DNA from: Saccharospirillum sp. MSK14-1
GTDB lineage: Bacteria > Pseudomonadota > Gammaproteobacteria > Pseudomonadales > Natronospirillaceae
DNA: 64,000 nt
Direction of reading: 5' to 3'
Assembly (NCBI RefSeq): GCF_003054965.1
Contig: NZ_MIES01000033.1
Location: forward strand, 682,001 to 746,000
Position numbers and translations under genes: made by a program. The notes beneath the pieces were generated by a model. That model worked only from the letters and a program-made list of their open reading frames with translations, was not told the DNA's origin and ran no database searches. The first letter of the stretch is position 1; each line of letters begins with the position of its first letter. Below are positions 35,690-44,415 of the stretch, one piece after another.

Positions 35690-37641
35690 GCGTTTCCACG
35701 GATCAGTTGGCGAATGATAAAGCGGTTCGGATTCAGCTGATTGAGTACGTTTTGGGGTATGGGCATGGGCTCGTCGTTCAACCCATTTGCCAGGGTTTTG
35801 GCGGTTAACGGCACGGTGGTTAGTCCCTTTGAGCCATGGGCAATGTTCACCCAAAGCCCGGGATAATGCGCTGGCGCCGGCAATCGGTCCGTACGTCGTT
35901 TACGCAATGCCTCACCATAATCGGTGGTGAAGGCCTGGGTGTTCACGACAGGTCCGACCAACGGCAGGTAGTCCGGTGAGGCACAGCGAACGCCGGCACG
36001 CGCTTCAACCGGGGTTTCGTTACCCTGGATTAATTGCGGCAGGCGTTGATGCAGCGATTGAAGGTTATCGGTGTCGTCTTCGCTGCGAACGTCTGTTTGG
36101 CTTTGTTTGAGGTGGAACGTAGCGCCCAGGCTGTGCAGACCGCGGTCAGCCGGAACCAGGTAACGGTCGCTGCACAAGACAGCGCGCAGTGTTGCCAGCG
36201 TATCGGTAGTGGCAATGCGACTGACCTGACCGGCGATTGGTTGCAATGGCAGGTCGGCAGTTTGCGGGAATGCCGCGCTTTGCCAGGCGGTGGCCAAAAT
36301 AACGTGGGGGACGTTAAAGCGTTCGCCGTTGTCGCAATCCACTTGCCAGCCAGAGTCATTGGGGGTCAGTGTGCTGACGGTGTGGTGGGTCAACACCCGG
36401 ATATTGGGGTGATCGAGCCGATGCGCCACCAGTGCCGCCGGACTCACCCAGCCGCCGTTTGGAAAGTACAACGCATCGCTCGCTAACGGGACACCGGCGT
36501 ATTCGGAGGCTTTGTCGGCCGCAATCAGATCGACAAAATCGGCCGGGTAGGGGTTGGCCTGATGGTACTGCTGAAAGCGTTTGGCTTCTTTAGGACCCTG
36601 ATTCAGCTGCAGCAAGCCACAGTTGGCGTGAGGGATCGAGTCGGGCAGTTGGCCAAGGCGCTGTTGCGACAGTTCCAATGCCTGACTGTAAAAGCGATTG
36701 GCGACGGCATCCTGGGCGGACAGACGCGCGTATACCGCGCCTTGGGCGTTGCCGGACGCACCCGCCGCGACTGTTGTCGCTTGCTCTAAAACCGTGACCT
36801 GCCAGCCACGTTGTGCCAATTCCCAGGCGCTGTGTGCACCGGCCAGGCCCGCGCCCACGACAATGGCACGTCGATCTTGGTTGGCGGTTTTCGGCCAGAC
36901 CCATTCGTTCGCGGGCCATAGCCCCGGGCGAGGCGGCCCGCACCGGCCGATATATTCAGCGCGAACCATATCGCGTTTGCGACCAAAACCTTTGACGCGC
37001 TCGACCTGAAACCCTGCGCCGCTTAAACCGTCTCGGACCCGACGAGCGGCGGTGAAAGTGGCTGCGCTGGCGTTCGGTCTGGATAAACGGGCCATGGCAT
37101 CGAATAAGGTCGGTTGCCAGAGGTCGGGATTTTTGGCGGGCGCAAAACCGTCGAGAAACCAGGCATCGACACCGGCGTTGAGCTCGCTCAGAGTGACGTT
37201 AGCGTCACCGAACAGCAGCAATAAATCGACGTTGTCGGCCAGCTCTACGCTGTGAAACCCTTCGAAACGCGCTGGATATTGACGAACCAGAGTATGACGC
37301 AAAGGCGCAAGCTCCGGCCATTGCGCTAATGCGGTGTCAATTTGCTTGGCGCTCAGTGGGTAGCGTTCGGTACTGATGAAAGTCAATCGCGCCGTCGCCG
37401 GAGCTAGCTGTTGAAATAACTGCCAGGCGGCTAAGCAATTCAGGCCGGTGCCAAAGCCGGTTTCCGCAACGGTGAACTGCCCGTATTCGGGGAGGGCGGC
37501 AAAGCGTTCAGCCAACCGATTGTGGTTGATAAAAACGTAGCGGCTTTCGTCGAGTCCGCCGGCGGCTGAGAAGTAGACGTCATCAAATCGCGCTGAGCGC
37601 GGTGTGCCATCCGCCGCGGTTTCCAGTAGAGGCGTGTCCAT
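35686..37641 (-). CDS. mnmC: bifunctional tRNA wobble-uridine modification enzyme MnmC
   Basis: 651 residues with both activities. The N-terminal methyltransferase domain (residues about 1-240; FGTGLNCLAAWQLF, WFLDGFAPAKNPDLW) is followed by a FAD-dependent oxidase (IVVGAGLAGAHSAWELAQRG, then ASGNAQGAVY). The pair turns cmnm5s2U into mnm5s2U at tRNA position 34. The start overlaps the stop of the upstream small gene by one base (TGATG) and the end overlaps greB by four, so three genes are coupled. Confidence 0.93.
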   Translation of the reverse strand: MDTPLLETAADGTPRSARFDDVYFSAAGGLDESRYVFINHNRLAERFAALPEYGQFTVAETGFGTGLNCLAAWQLFQQLAPATARLTFISTERYPLSAKQIDTALAQWPELAPLRHTLVRQYPARFEGFHSVELADNVDLLLLFGDANVTLSELNAGVDAWFLDGFAPAKNPDLWQPTLFDAMARLSRPNASAATFTAARRVRDGLSGAGFQVERVKGFGRKRDMVRAEYIGRCGPPRPGLWPANEWVWPKTANQDRRAIVVGAGLAGAHSAWELAQRGWQVTVLEQATTVAAGASGNAQGAVYARLSAQDAVANRFYSQALELSQQRLGQLPDSIPHANCGLLQLNQGPKEAKRFQQYHQANPYPADFVDLIAADKASEYAGVPLASDALYFPNGGWVSPAALVAHRLDHPNIRVLTHHTVSTLTPNDSGWQVDCDNGERFNVPHVILATAWQSAAFPQTADLPLQPIAGQVSRIATTDTLATLRAVLCSDRYLVPADRGLHSLGATFHLKQSQTDVRSEDDTDNLQSLHQRLPQLIQGNETPVEARAGVRCASPDYLPLVGPVVNTQAFTTDYGEALRKRRTDRLPAPAHYPGLWVNIAHGSKGLTTVPLTAKTLANGLNDEPMPIPQNVLNQLNPNRFIIRQLIRGNA

Positions 37642-37991
37642 CAGTGCGCTTGGGGCAGGTCCAGCAATTGGTTAAGCCAGCTTTCAAAATAGGCTTTGGG
37701 CAAAACAATATCGCTCAGCGAAAAACGATTCAGATCTTCCAGAGTGTATTGAGTGGCGATGTGGAGTTCCCACTGCACGACCACATCATCGGCAATGTCG
37801 AGTGCGGTGTCTGGTGAGGTGGGTAGTTGAGTATCGGGCTCGCGATCGAATTCATCGACAAAGCGCGCACACCATTCAACGATCTGGAAGTGACTGAAGC
37901 GCGACATCGACCCCAGTAAACCCTGACTCAGTAAGTCAGCCAGGTTGCCCAGAGTGAAGGTTTTGTCGATCGGAGTGTCGGACCAGGCCAT
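37641..37991 (-). CDS. conserved-looking hypothetical protein upstream of mnmC
   Basis: 116 residues, acidic, with no signal peptide or membrane segment. It begins AWSDTPIDKTFTLGNLADLL and is mostly helical by composition. No family is recognised. ATG 37991 is favoured over an earlier frame start at 38030, and its stop overlaps the mnmC start, so translation is coupled; a small cytoplasmic accessory protein is as far as I can go. Confidence 0.65.
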   Translation of the reverse strand: MAWSDTPIDKTFTLGNLADLLSQGLLGSMSRFSHFQIVEWCARFVDEFDREPDTQLPTSPDTALDIADDVVVQWELHIATQYTLEDLNRFSLSDIVLPKAYFESWLNQLLDLPQAH

Positions 37992-38060
37992 GGTGATTTC
38001 TTGGCAGAGATTTGGCGCCGAGTCTAACACAGGCCTGCGGCGCCACGGCAGCGTCAGCCG

Positions 38061-39239
38061 TTATTTAACGAACAACTGACGCGGGAAATCGACCAGCATT
38101 TCCACACCGGTTTCGGTGATCAGAATGCTTTCAGTGATCTCGATGCCCCAGTCGTCTTGCCAAATACCCGGCATAAAGTGGAAAGTCATGCCTGGCTGCA
38201 ACACCGTGGTGTCGGTGGCGCGCAGACTGGAGGTGCGCTCGCCCCAGTCGGGCGGGTAACTGACGCCGACGGGATAACCGCAGCGCGCGCCCTGACGATC
38301 AATGCCGTAGTGCGCCATGGTTGCATCCAAGGCGTTGGCAATATCGCAGGTGCGATTGCCTGGCTTGGCTTGCTCCAGACCGGCATCAATGGCTTCTAAT
38401 AAGGCTTTTTCGGCGTTCAAAAAACGCGCGCTTGGACGGCCCATATAGAGCGTACGTGACATCGGCGCGTGGTAGCGTTTGTAGCAGCCGGAGATCTCAA
38501 AAAACGTGCCTTCGTTGGCGCGGAAAGGCTTTTCATCCCAGGTGATGTGCGAGGCTGATGCCTCTTCGCCCGATGGCAGCAGCGGTACAATGGACGGGTA
38601 GTCGCCACTGTAACCGTCGACGCCGGCAATGGCGGTTTCGTAGATTTGCGAAACCACATGACTCTTGGGAATGCCGACCCGGGCTACATCCAGAATGCGC
38701 TGGTGAATTTTGGCGGTAATACGCCCGGCGATGCGCATGTATTCGATTTCTTTCGCCGACTTGATGGCCCGGCACCAGTTGACCAGGTTGTGGCTGTCGA
38801 CAAAGCGCGCCTCGGGCATTGCCAGGCGCAAATTGCGGTGCGCATCGGCGGTGTAATAGTAGTTGTCCATCTCGGTAGCGATGGTGGCGCCTTGCCAGTC
38901 GTTGGCAATGAACAAATGCTCGGCCAGCCAACTCATCGGGTGTTTGTCGAGATTCTGGACGTATTCTTCCGGGTAACTGGTGAGGTTGTCGCGCTTCATA
39001 AAGCAACGCAACAGAGCGGCACTTTCATCCATGCGGCGACCAAACCAGATGGGTTCTTCCTGATCGACGTGGACCACCACGCCTTGGTGGACATAGAAAG
39101 ACCAGCCGTCATAGCCGGTGAGCCAGTTCATGTTGCCAGGATCGGTGACGATGAGAATATCGACTTTGCGCGTGCGCATTTCACGACGCACTTTCTTGAC
39201 CCGTTGCAGATACTCTTTCTTGGTAAAGGCGAGTTTCAC
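38061..39239 (-). CDS. doeA: M24-fold hydrolase, probable ectoine hydrolase (DoeA/EutD)
   Basis: 392 residues with the creatinase N-domain plus pita-bread fold. The N-terminal LTGYDGWSFYVHQGVVV and WFGRRMDE segments match DoeA/EutD, which opens the ectoine ring to N-acetyl-diaminobutyrate. The metal-binding aspartates of M24 peptidases are absent: the place of D-x-G ... D reads FEISGCYKRYHAPMSRT, consistent with the published metal-free EutD mechanism that uses a glutamate. GTG 39239 follows GGAGG. The deacetylase doeB and regulators are not adjacent, so the assignment rests on sequence alone. Confidence 0.75.
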   Translation of the reverse strand: MKLAFTKKEYLQRVKKVRREMRTRKVDILIVTDPGNMNWLTGYDGWSFYVHQGVVVHVDQEEPIWFGRRMDESAALLRCFMKRDNLTSYPEEYVQNLDKHPMSWLAEHLFIANDWQGATIATEMDNYYYTADAHRNLRLAMPEARFVDSHNLVNWCRAIKSAKEIEYMRIAGRITAKIHQRILDVARVGIPKSHVVSQIYETAIAGVDGYSGDYPSIVPLLPSGEEASASHITWDEKPFRANEGTFFEISGCYKRYHAPMSRTLYMGRPSARFLNAEKALLEAIDAGLEQAKPGNRTCDIANALDATMAHYGIDRQGARCGYPVGVSYPPDWGERTSSLRATDTTVLQPGMTFHFMPGIWQDDWGIEITESILITETGVEMLVDFPRQLFVK

Positions 39240-39305
39240 ATGACCTCCGGTGGCGGACGCAGTGGTCTTGACTAAGCGGTCTTCGGAGAATGACCGGAAG
39301 AGGGG

Positions 39306-39337
39306 CCGGTTACTGTCTTAAGTCTGACAGTAACCGG
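39306..39337. repeat. perfect 12-bp inverted repeat between the SH3 gene and doeA
   Basis: CCGGTTACTGTC and GACAGTAACCGG flank an 8-base spacer. The stem is 24 bases past the SH3-gene stop and 67 bases before the doeA start (both leftward). No T tract follows on either strand, so it may be an operator or an mRNA stem rather than a standard terminator. Confidence 0.6.
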
Positions 39338-39360
39338 AGTGGCGGCTTAATCTCCGTCGA

Positions 39361-40038
39361 TTAAGCCCAGCTGTCGCGACGTTTAGCACGGATGCGCGGC
39401 AGGACAACACCGAGCACCAGTCCCACGAAGATCAGTGCGCCGCCGGCCAGCAGCATACTGCTGTCGTTGCTTTCACGAATCTCAGACAGCTGCGATTGCG
39501 CCAGGTCCAGATCGTTTTTCAGGCGAGCGTTGTTTTCGGTCAGTTCTTTGTTGCGATCATCCAGAGCAATGGCATCACCGCTGATGGCGGTAATTTCATT
39601 GAGCTCGGTGGCCAGACGCTCATTTTCTTCGCGCAGAATTTCCAGTTCGCCACTGACGTCGCCACGGTTGGCGAGCAGTTGACGATGACGTTCTTCCAGC
39701 TCGGTCAGTTGTTGTTGCAACTGATCGCGCTCGGCTTCGACATTGGCGAGGCGCAAAGCGGCTGTCGGATTGGTCTGGGTATAGCGACGCGGAATCCAGC
39801 CTTCAGTGCCTTGCTCGGTGCGTACGTTCAGATAACCGTTTTCAGCGGTATCGCTGAGCGTTTCCATGCGGGTGCCCGAACCGATGGTTTGTAACACTTG
39901 AGCGCCATCACTGGCAGAGGCGCGCAGGTTTACCCACAGTTCGTCGCTAAGCCAGCGGGTTTCGGCCAGGGTTCCAGCGCTGATCGCAGCTGTGGTGATC
40001 AGTCCAAGAAGAACTTTGGCAGTGGAGAATCGGGTCAT
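39361..40038 (-). CDS. SH3-domain, coiled-coil membrane protein (YgiM/TIGR04211 type)
   Basis: 225 residues: a signal peptide (residues 1-25, ending near TLAE), a bacterial SH3 domain (WVNLRASASDGAQVLQTIGSG ... GWIPRRYTQ, residues 30-88), a long coiled coil (residues 95-195), and a C-terminal membrane helix (LLAGGALIFVGLVLGVVLP) with a basic tail. This is the YgiM layout, an inner-membrane protein with its SH3 domain in the periplasm, suggesting a peptidoglycan or envelope role. No partner gene is adjacent. Confidence 0.85.
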   Translation of the reverse strand: MTRFSTAKVLLGLITTAAISAGTLAETRWLSDELWVNLRASASDGAQVLQTIGSGTRMETLSDTAENGYLNVRTEQGTEGWIPRRYTQTNPTAALRLANVEAERDQLQQQLTELEERHRQLLANRGDVSGELEILREENERLATELNEITAISGDAIALDDRNKELTENNARLKNDLDLAQSQLSEIRESNDSSMLLAGGALIFVGLVLGVVLPRIRAKRRDSWA

Positions 40039-40213
40039 GTTACGGCTTCCGTTAGCTGTCGTTATTTAAGTCAGGTGGGTGCTCTGAACGTTGATGATGA
40101 AGTGATCGAGGTCAGAGTCCCAAGTATTAGGGTTTGCAGAGGTTTCAGAGTGTAAGCAATCCAACACGGCACGCAAGGCATAGATCAAGCCCAGGTGCAT
40201 GCCATTGCTCGGC

Positions 40214-40510
40214 TTAGAAAACCTGCTTGAACGGTTTAACGCTGACCTGAGCATAAACCCCAGCGTCAACATAAGGATCGGTATCGGCCCAGGCTTTGGC
40301 GGCGTCGAGCGATTCAAAATCGGCAATGACGACCGAGCCAGTAAAGCCGGCCTCGCCCGGGTTGTCGCTGTCGATGGCAGGTGTTGGACCAGCAACCAGC
40401 AAACGGCCCTCGGCCTGCAGGGCTTCCAGTCGGGCCAGATGGGCCGGACGAACACTTTGACGTAAGCGCAGACTGTCGCTGACGTCTTCGCTGACAATGG
40501 CATACCACAT
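40214..40510 (-). CDS. YciI family protein
   Basis: 98 residues, the exact size of E. coli Yci[11 protein letters not shown] at the start, then [11 protein letters not shown] with the conserved His, LLVAGPTP, and a ferredoxin-like beta-alpha-beta fold ending in VKPFKQVF. The function is unknown in the family. ATG 40510 is preceded by GGGAG. It starts close to the divergent RNase AM-like gene, as yciI-like genes often neighbour yciV/yciO in gammaproteobacteria. Confidence 0.85.
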   Translation of the reverse strand: MWYAIVSEDVSDSLRLRQSVRPAHLARLEALQAEGRLLVAGPTPAIDSDNPGEAGFTGSVVIADFESLDAAKAWADTDPYVDAGVYAQVSVKPFKQVF

Positions 40511-40592
40511 AACGATCAACTCCCTGGGTGATGCGGAACAACAAGGCAGGCATAATACGGGACTCTTTAAAGCGACAGCAACAGGCACTCGT

Positions 40593-41444
40593 TTGAATAC
40601 GAATATCCGTCATCCTTGGGAAATGCATTGTCACAGTCACGCGTCAGACGGTGTTCTGTCGCCACAGGCGGTGTACGACCGGGCGAAAGACGCCGGTGTA
40701 TCGAATCTGGTGCTGACCGATCACGATACCGCTGCGGGCTATCGCGCACTGCGTGACCAGGGCGAGCTAACGGATGACCTGCGCTTGTGGCCGGGCGCCG
40801 AGCTGTCGTCACTGTGGCTGGGCCGCAATATTCACATCGTTGGTATCGGCATGGATGTCGACAGCGAAGCCTGGCTGGGCGTCGAGCAACGCTATATTAA
40901 GGCGCGCGAACAGCGGTTTGAGCGCTTGCTGTTTGTGTTGCGACGAGCGGGTCTGGACATGGATGAGAGTGCGATTCGTGCTGAGGCGGGCGATGCCTTA
41001 CCCGGTCGGCCACATATCGCCCGGTTTCTGGTCAGCACGGGTCAGGCCAAAGACAGCGCCCAAGCGTTTAAGCGTTGGTTGGGAACGGGCAAGGTGGGCG
41101 ATGTTAAACAGGGGTGGCCAGCACTGGAGCAAGCGGTGGCGGACATTCGCGACTGTGGCGGTAAGGCCGTATTGGCACACCCGCATCGCTACAAACTCAC
41201 CTGGCGCAAGCTCGATCAATTGATTGACGATTTTCAGGATGCCGGCGGCGAAGCCATTGAAGTCTGCTGTCCGGCGATGCCATCGCAGATGCGTGAACGT
41301 CTAGTAAACAGTTGTTGTGAGCGCGACTTGCTCATTGGCGGCGGCAGCGATTTTCATCAGCCCGACACGCCCTGGGCACGACTCGGCTGGTATCCGCAGT
41401 GGCCGTCTCAAGGGAAGCGGCTGGTGGATGCACTGGTGGCTTAG
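40593..41444 (+). CDS. PHP-domain phosphoesterase, RNase AM-like (TrpH/YciV)
   Basis: About 283 residues. Metal-binding PHP motifs are all visible: HCHSHASDG (first), LTDHDT (second), GAELS (third), VLAHPHR and SDFHQP near the end. E. coli RNase AM (YciV) is a 5'-3' exonuclease on short RNAs that matures 5S/23S rRNA ends, with 3',5'-bisphosphate nuclease activity. TTG 40593 gives an E. coli-like length with CAGG upstream; the ATG at 40623 would cut the protein just before the first motif. The yciO gene follows. Confidence 0.85.
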   Translation: MNTNIRHPWEMHCHSHASDGVLSPQAVYDRAKDAGVSNLVLTDHDTAAGYRALRDQGELTDDLRLWPGAELSSLWLGRNIHIVGIGMDVDSEAWLGVEQRYIKAREQRFERLLFVLRRAGLDMDESAIRAEAGDALPGRPHIARFLVSTGQAKDSAQAFKRWLGTGKVGDVKQGWPALEQAVADIRDCGGKAVLAHPHRYKLTWRKLDQLIDDFQDAGGEAIEVCCPAMPSQMRERLVNSCCERDLLIGGGSDFHQPDTPWARLGWYPQWPSQGKRLVDALVA

Positions 41445-41533
41445 TCCGACCGATTTTCAGTGCTTTTCCAAGCAGTGGCCGCAATGCTAAAGTGGCCGCA
41501 CTCAGTCAGGTCCTTGGCGGGAGCCAATACAGT

Positions 41534-42157
41534 ATGAGCCAGTTTTTTTCGATTCATCCAGAAACACCCCAACCCCGTTTGATTAAGCAAGCCGTCGAGA
41601 TTTTGCGCGACGGTGGTGTGATCGCCTATCCGACCGACAGTGCGTACGCCTTGGGCTGCTGTCTGGAGAATAAACAGGCGATTGATCGCATCCGCCGCAT
41701 TCGTCAGGTGGATGACAACCATCGTTTCACACTGGTGTGTCGTGACCTGTCGGAACTCTCCAATTTTGCCAAGGTCGACAATGTCGCCTATCGGCTGATC
41801 AAGAATAATACGCCCGGACCACTGACCTTTATTCTCTCGGCAACCCGTGAAGTCCCCCGGCGTTTGATGCACCCCAAACGACGCACCATCGGTTTGCGCG
41901 TGCTGGCCAATCCGATTGCGCAAGCGCTGTTGGCTGAGCTGGGTGAAGCGATGATCAGCACGTCGCTCATTTTGCCGGGCGAAGAAGCACCACAGAGCGA
42001 TCCGGCAGACATTCGTGATCGTCTGCAACACGACCTGGACCTGGTCATTGACGGTGGATTTTGTGGGTTGGACGAGTCGTCGATCGTCAGTCTGCTGGAT
42101 GATGTGCCGGAAGTGTTGCGTGAAGGCGCCGGCGATGTCACGCCGTTTTCGCAGTAA
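41534..42157 (+). CDS. yciO: YciO, Sua5/YrdC family protein
   Basis: 207 residues of the Sua5/YrdC/YciO fold: GGVIAYPTDSAYALGC, the RNA/ATP-binding K-x-R-x-like NHRFTLVCRDL, GPLTFIL and IGLRVLANP. It resembles YciO, which has weak threonylcarbamoyl-AMP synthase activity, rather than TsaC itself (the order with RNase AM and ScpA supports this). ATG 41534 gives the conserved start SQFFSIHPETPQ. It is 18 bases upstream of scpA. Confidence 0.88.
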   Translation: MSQFFSIHPETPQPRLIKQAVEILRDGGVIAYPTDSAYALGCCLENKQAIDRIRRIRQVDDNHRFTLVCRDLSELSNFAKVDNVAYRLIKNNTPGPLTFILSATREVPRRLMHPKRRTIGLRVLANPIAQALLAELGEAMISTSLILPGEEAPQSDPADIRDRLQHDLDLVIDGGFCGLDESSIVSLLDDVPEVLREGAGDVTPFSQ

Positions 42158-42175
42158 CAGAGTACGGAGACTACG

Positions 42176-43153
42176 GTGAGCGAAACGCCCGACGACCAGC
42201 CAATCGATCAGCCCTCCGGCGACAGCCCGGAGCACAATGACGCTGAGGCAGCAGTCACCGAAAACACCGCCCAACCATTGTTTGAACCGAGCGAAACGCC
42301 GGTGCTGACTGATGCCGTCAGCGCCAAGGAACGCGCGTTGGAACGGTTGCGTGAGCGCGCTCGTCAGGAGCAGACGGAAATGCCGTTTGCGGTGATCGAA
42401 GGCGAGGCGATGACGCAGATCCCGATGGATCTGTACATCCCGCCGGATGCGCTGGAAGTCTTTCTCGATGCGTTTGAAGGCCCGCTCGATTTACTGCTCT
42501 ATCTGATCAAAAAGCAGAACCTCGATATTCTCAATATCAACGTATTCCAGATCACCGAGCAGTACATGCAGTACGTCGAATTGATGCACGCGCTGCAACT
42601 GGAATTGGCCGCCGAATATCTGGTGATGGCGTCGATGCTGGCGGAAATTAAGAGCCGGATGCTGCTGCCTCGGGTGTCCACCGATGAGGACGACGAGGAA
42701 GAAGATCCGCGTGCGGAGCTGATTCGTCGGCTGCAGGAGTACGAGCAGTTTAAAGGCGCTGCTGAAAATATGGACGAACTGCCGCGCGTGGGTCGCGACA
42801 TCTATACCACCGCCGAACATCAGCCGGATTACCAGCGACCCAAGCTGCATCCGGACGTTGATATGCGCGAAATTCTGCTGGCGTTGAAAGACGTCATGGC
42901 CCGTGCCGACATGTTTGAACATCACGAAATTCAGCGAGAGACTCTGTCCACTCGCCAGCGCATGGGTGAAGTGTTGGACCGGCTGTCGGATGGCGCTTTT
43001 GTGCCCTTTATTACGCTCTTTGACGCCCACGAAGGTCGCCTCGGCGTGGTGGTGACTTTCCTGGCGGTGATGGAATTGTGCAAGGAATCCTTAATCGATC
43101 TGATTCAGAACGAGGCGTTCGCGCCCATTCATGTAAAGGCTCGTGGTGAATGA
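42176..43153 (+). CDS. scpA: segregation and condensation protein A
   Basis: The kleisin subunit of the Smc-ScpAB condensin complex. 325 residues, with a disordered acidic N-terminal extension of about 80 residues before the conserved start (VFLDAFEGPLDLLLYLIKKQNLDILNI). It also has the AAEYLVMASMLAEIKSRMLLP segment and the C-terminal winged helix (VVVTFLAVMELCKESLIDLIQNEAFAPIHV). GTG 42176 has CGGAG nearby. The stop overlaps the scpB start (ATGA). No smc gene is in the window. Confidence 0.93.
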   Translation: MSETPDDQPIDQPSGDSPEHNDAEAAVTENTAQPLFEPSETPVLTDAVSAKERALERLRERARQEQTEMPFAVIEGEAMTQIPMDLYIPPDALEVFLDAFEGPLDLLLYLIKKQNLDILNINVFQITEQYMQYVELMHALQLELAAEYLVMASMLAEIKSRMLLPRVSTDEDDEEEDPRAELIRRLQEYEQFKGAAENMDELPRVGRDIYTTAEHQPDYQRPKLHPDVDMREILLALKDVMARADMFEHHEIQRETLSTRQRMGEVLDRLSDGAFVPFITLFDAHEGRLGVVVTFLAVMELCKESLIDLIQNEAFAPIHVKARGE

Positions 43154-44415
43154 CGGAACAAAACAACCCTGACGACAAAAAAGTCGACGACGATCAATTG
43201 CCGGCGGCGTCTGAAACACCGACCGACGATCAGCCAGCACCCGCCGATGACGTTGACGCACAGGCTGATGCCGGCGAAGTATCTGCAGACGCAACGGACG
43301 ACGATGCCGTCCCCGAAGCGGACCCGGCCGCACACGACGATCCGGATCTGAGTGAGGGCCATGAAACTGACGCCGAAGACGCAGACCCGCCGGCTGAAGA
43401 AGTCGGTGACCCCTACGGTGGTCATGCTCCAGAAGACGTCAAACACATTCTCGAAGCCGGTTTGTTTGCGGCGGGCACGGCTTTGTCGGTTGCCCAGCTG
43501 GGCGCGCTCTTTGTCGATCACGAACGACCGCACCGCCGTATCATTCGCAGCCTGGTGGCCGAACTGATCGCCAAATACAGCGGCGGCGGCCTGGAATTGG
43601 TTGAAGTCGCCAGCGGCTGGCGCTTCCAGACGCGGTCTGACCTGGGTGTCTGGGTCAGCCGGTTGTGGGAAGAAAAACCGCAGCGTTATTCGCGTGCATT
43701 GTTGGAAACACTGGCATTGATTGCCTATCGCCAGCCGATTACACGCGGCGAAATCGAAGACGTCCGTGGCGTCTCGGTCAGTTCCAGCATCATTAAAACT
43801 TTACAGGAACGTGAATGGGTGCGCGTGGTCGGCCATCGTGATGTGCCGGGGCGGCCGGCAATGTACGCCACCACACGTCAGTTCCTCGATCATTTCGGCC
43901 TGACCAGCCTTGATCAACTGCCCAGCCTGGGTGAAATCCGTGATCTGGATGATCTGGCGCCCGAACTGGCATTGAATGATGACGCTGACAGTGCCGGGAC
44001 GGTCGACAGCCAGGCCGAAATCAGCTTCAGCTCGATGGTGGACCGGCTGCGGGAAGACGAACGCAGCGGTAAGACCGGTAACGACTATATTGATGAAACG
44101 CTCGATGACGAACTGTCGGAAATGGATGCCGTTAACGACGCCATTGAGCAGGCGTTTGAAGCACAACGCGCCGGCCATGAACATCCGGATCTCAATTTGA
44201 CCGATGATGACGATGAGGATGAGTCCACGTCGTCGGCTGAAGCAGACCGCGACACGCCGGAAACGGACGATAACGAAACCACCAACGACGGCTCCTACCC
44301 CTTAAGCGAAGCCGACCATTTGCGCATCATTGAAGAAAAATTGGCGCAACAACAAGCGCTGTTGGACGCTCGGGAGAACGACCAGCAGGGCGGAGAGGAA
44401 GACAATGAGCAGTGA
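43150..44415 (+). CDS. scpB: segregation and condensation protein B with acidic extensions
   Basis: 421 residues, about twice a minimal ScpB. The conserved core (roughly residues 95-275) holds two winged helices, with ILEAGLFAAGTALSVAQLGALF, WRFQTRSDL, ALLETLALIAYRQPITRGEIEDVRGV and DVPGRPAMYATTRQFLDHFGL. A 95-residue N-terminal and a 145-residue C-terminal tail are almost all Asp, Glu, Ala, Pro and Ser. It coats the ScpA linker in condensin. It overlaps scpA by four bases and rluB by 11. Confidence 0.92.
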   Translation: MTEQNNPDDKKVDDDQLPAASETPTDDQPAPADDVDAQADAGEVSADATDDDAVPEADPAAHDDPDLSEGHETDAEDADPPAEEVGDPYGGHAPEDVKHILEAGLFAAGTALSVAQLGALFVDHERPHRRIIRSLVAELIAKYSGGGLELVEVASGWRFQTRSDLGVWVSRLWEEKPQRYSRALLETLALIAYRQPITRGEIEDVRGVSVSSSIIKTLQEREWVRVVGHRDVPGRPAMYATTRQFLDHFGLTSLDQLPSLGEIRDLDDLAPELALNDDADSAGTVDSQAEISFSSMVDRLREDERSGKTGNDYIDETLDDELSEMDAVNDAIEQAFEAQRAGHEHPDLNLTDDDDEDESTSSAEADRDTPETDDNETTNDGSYPLSEADHLRIIEEKLAQQQALLDARENDQQGGEEDNEQ

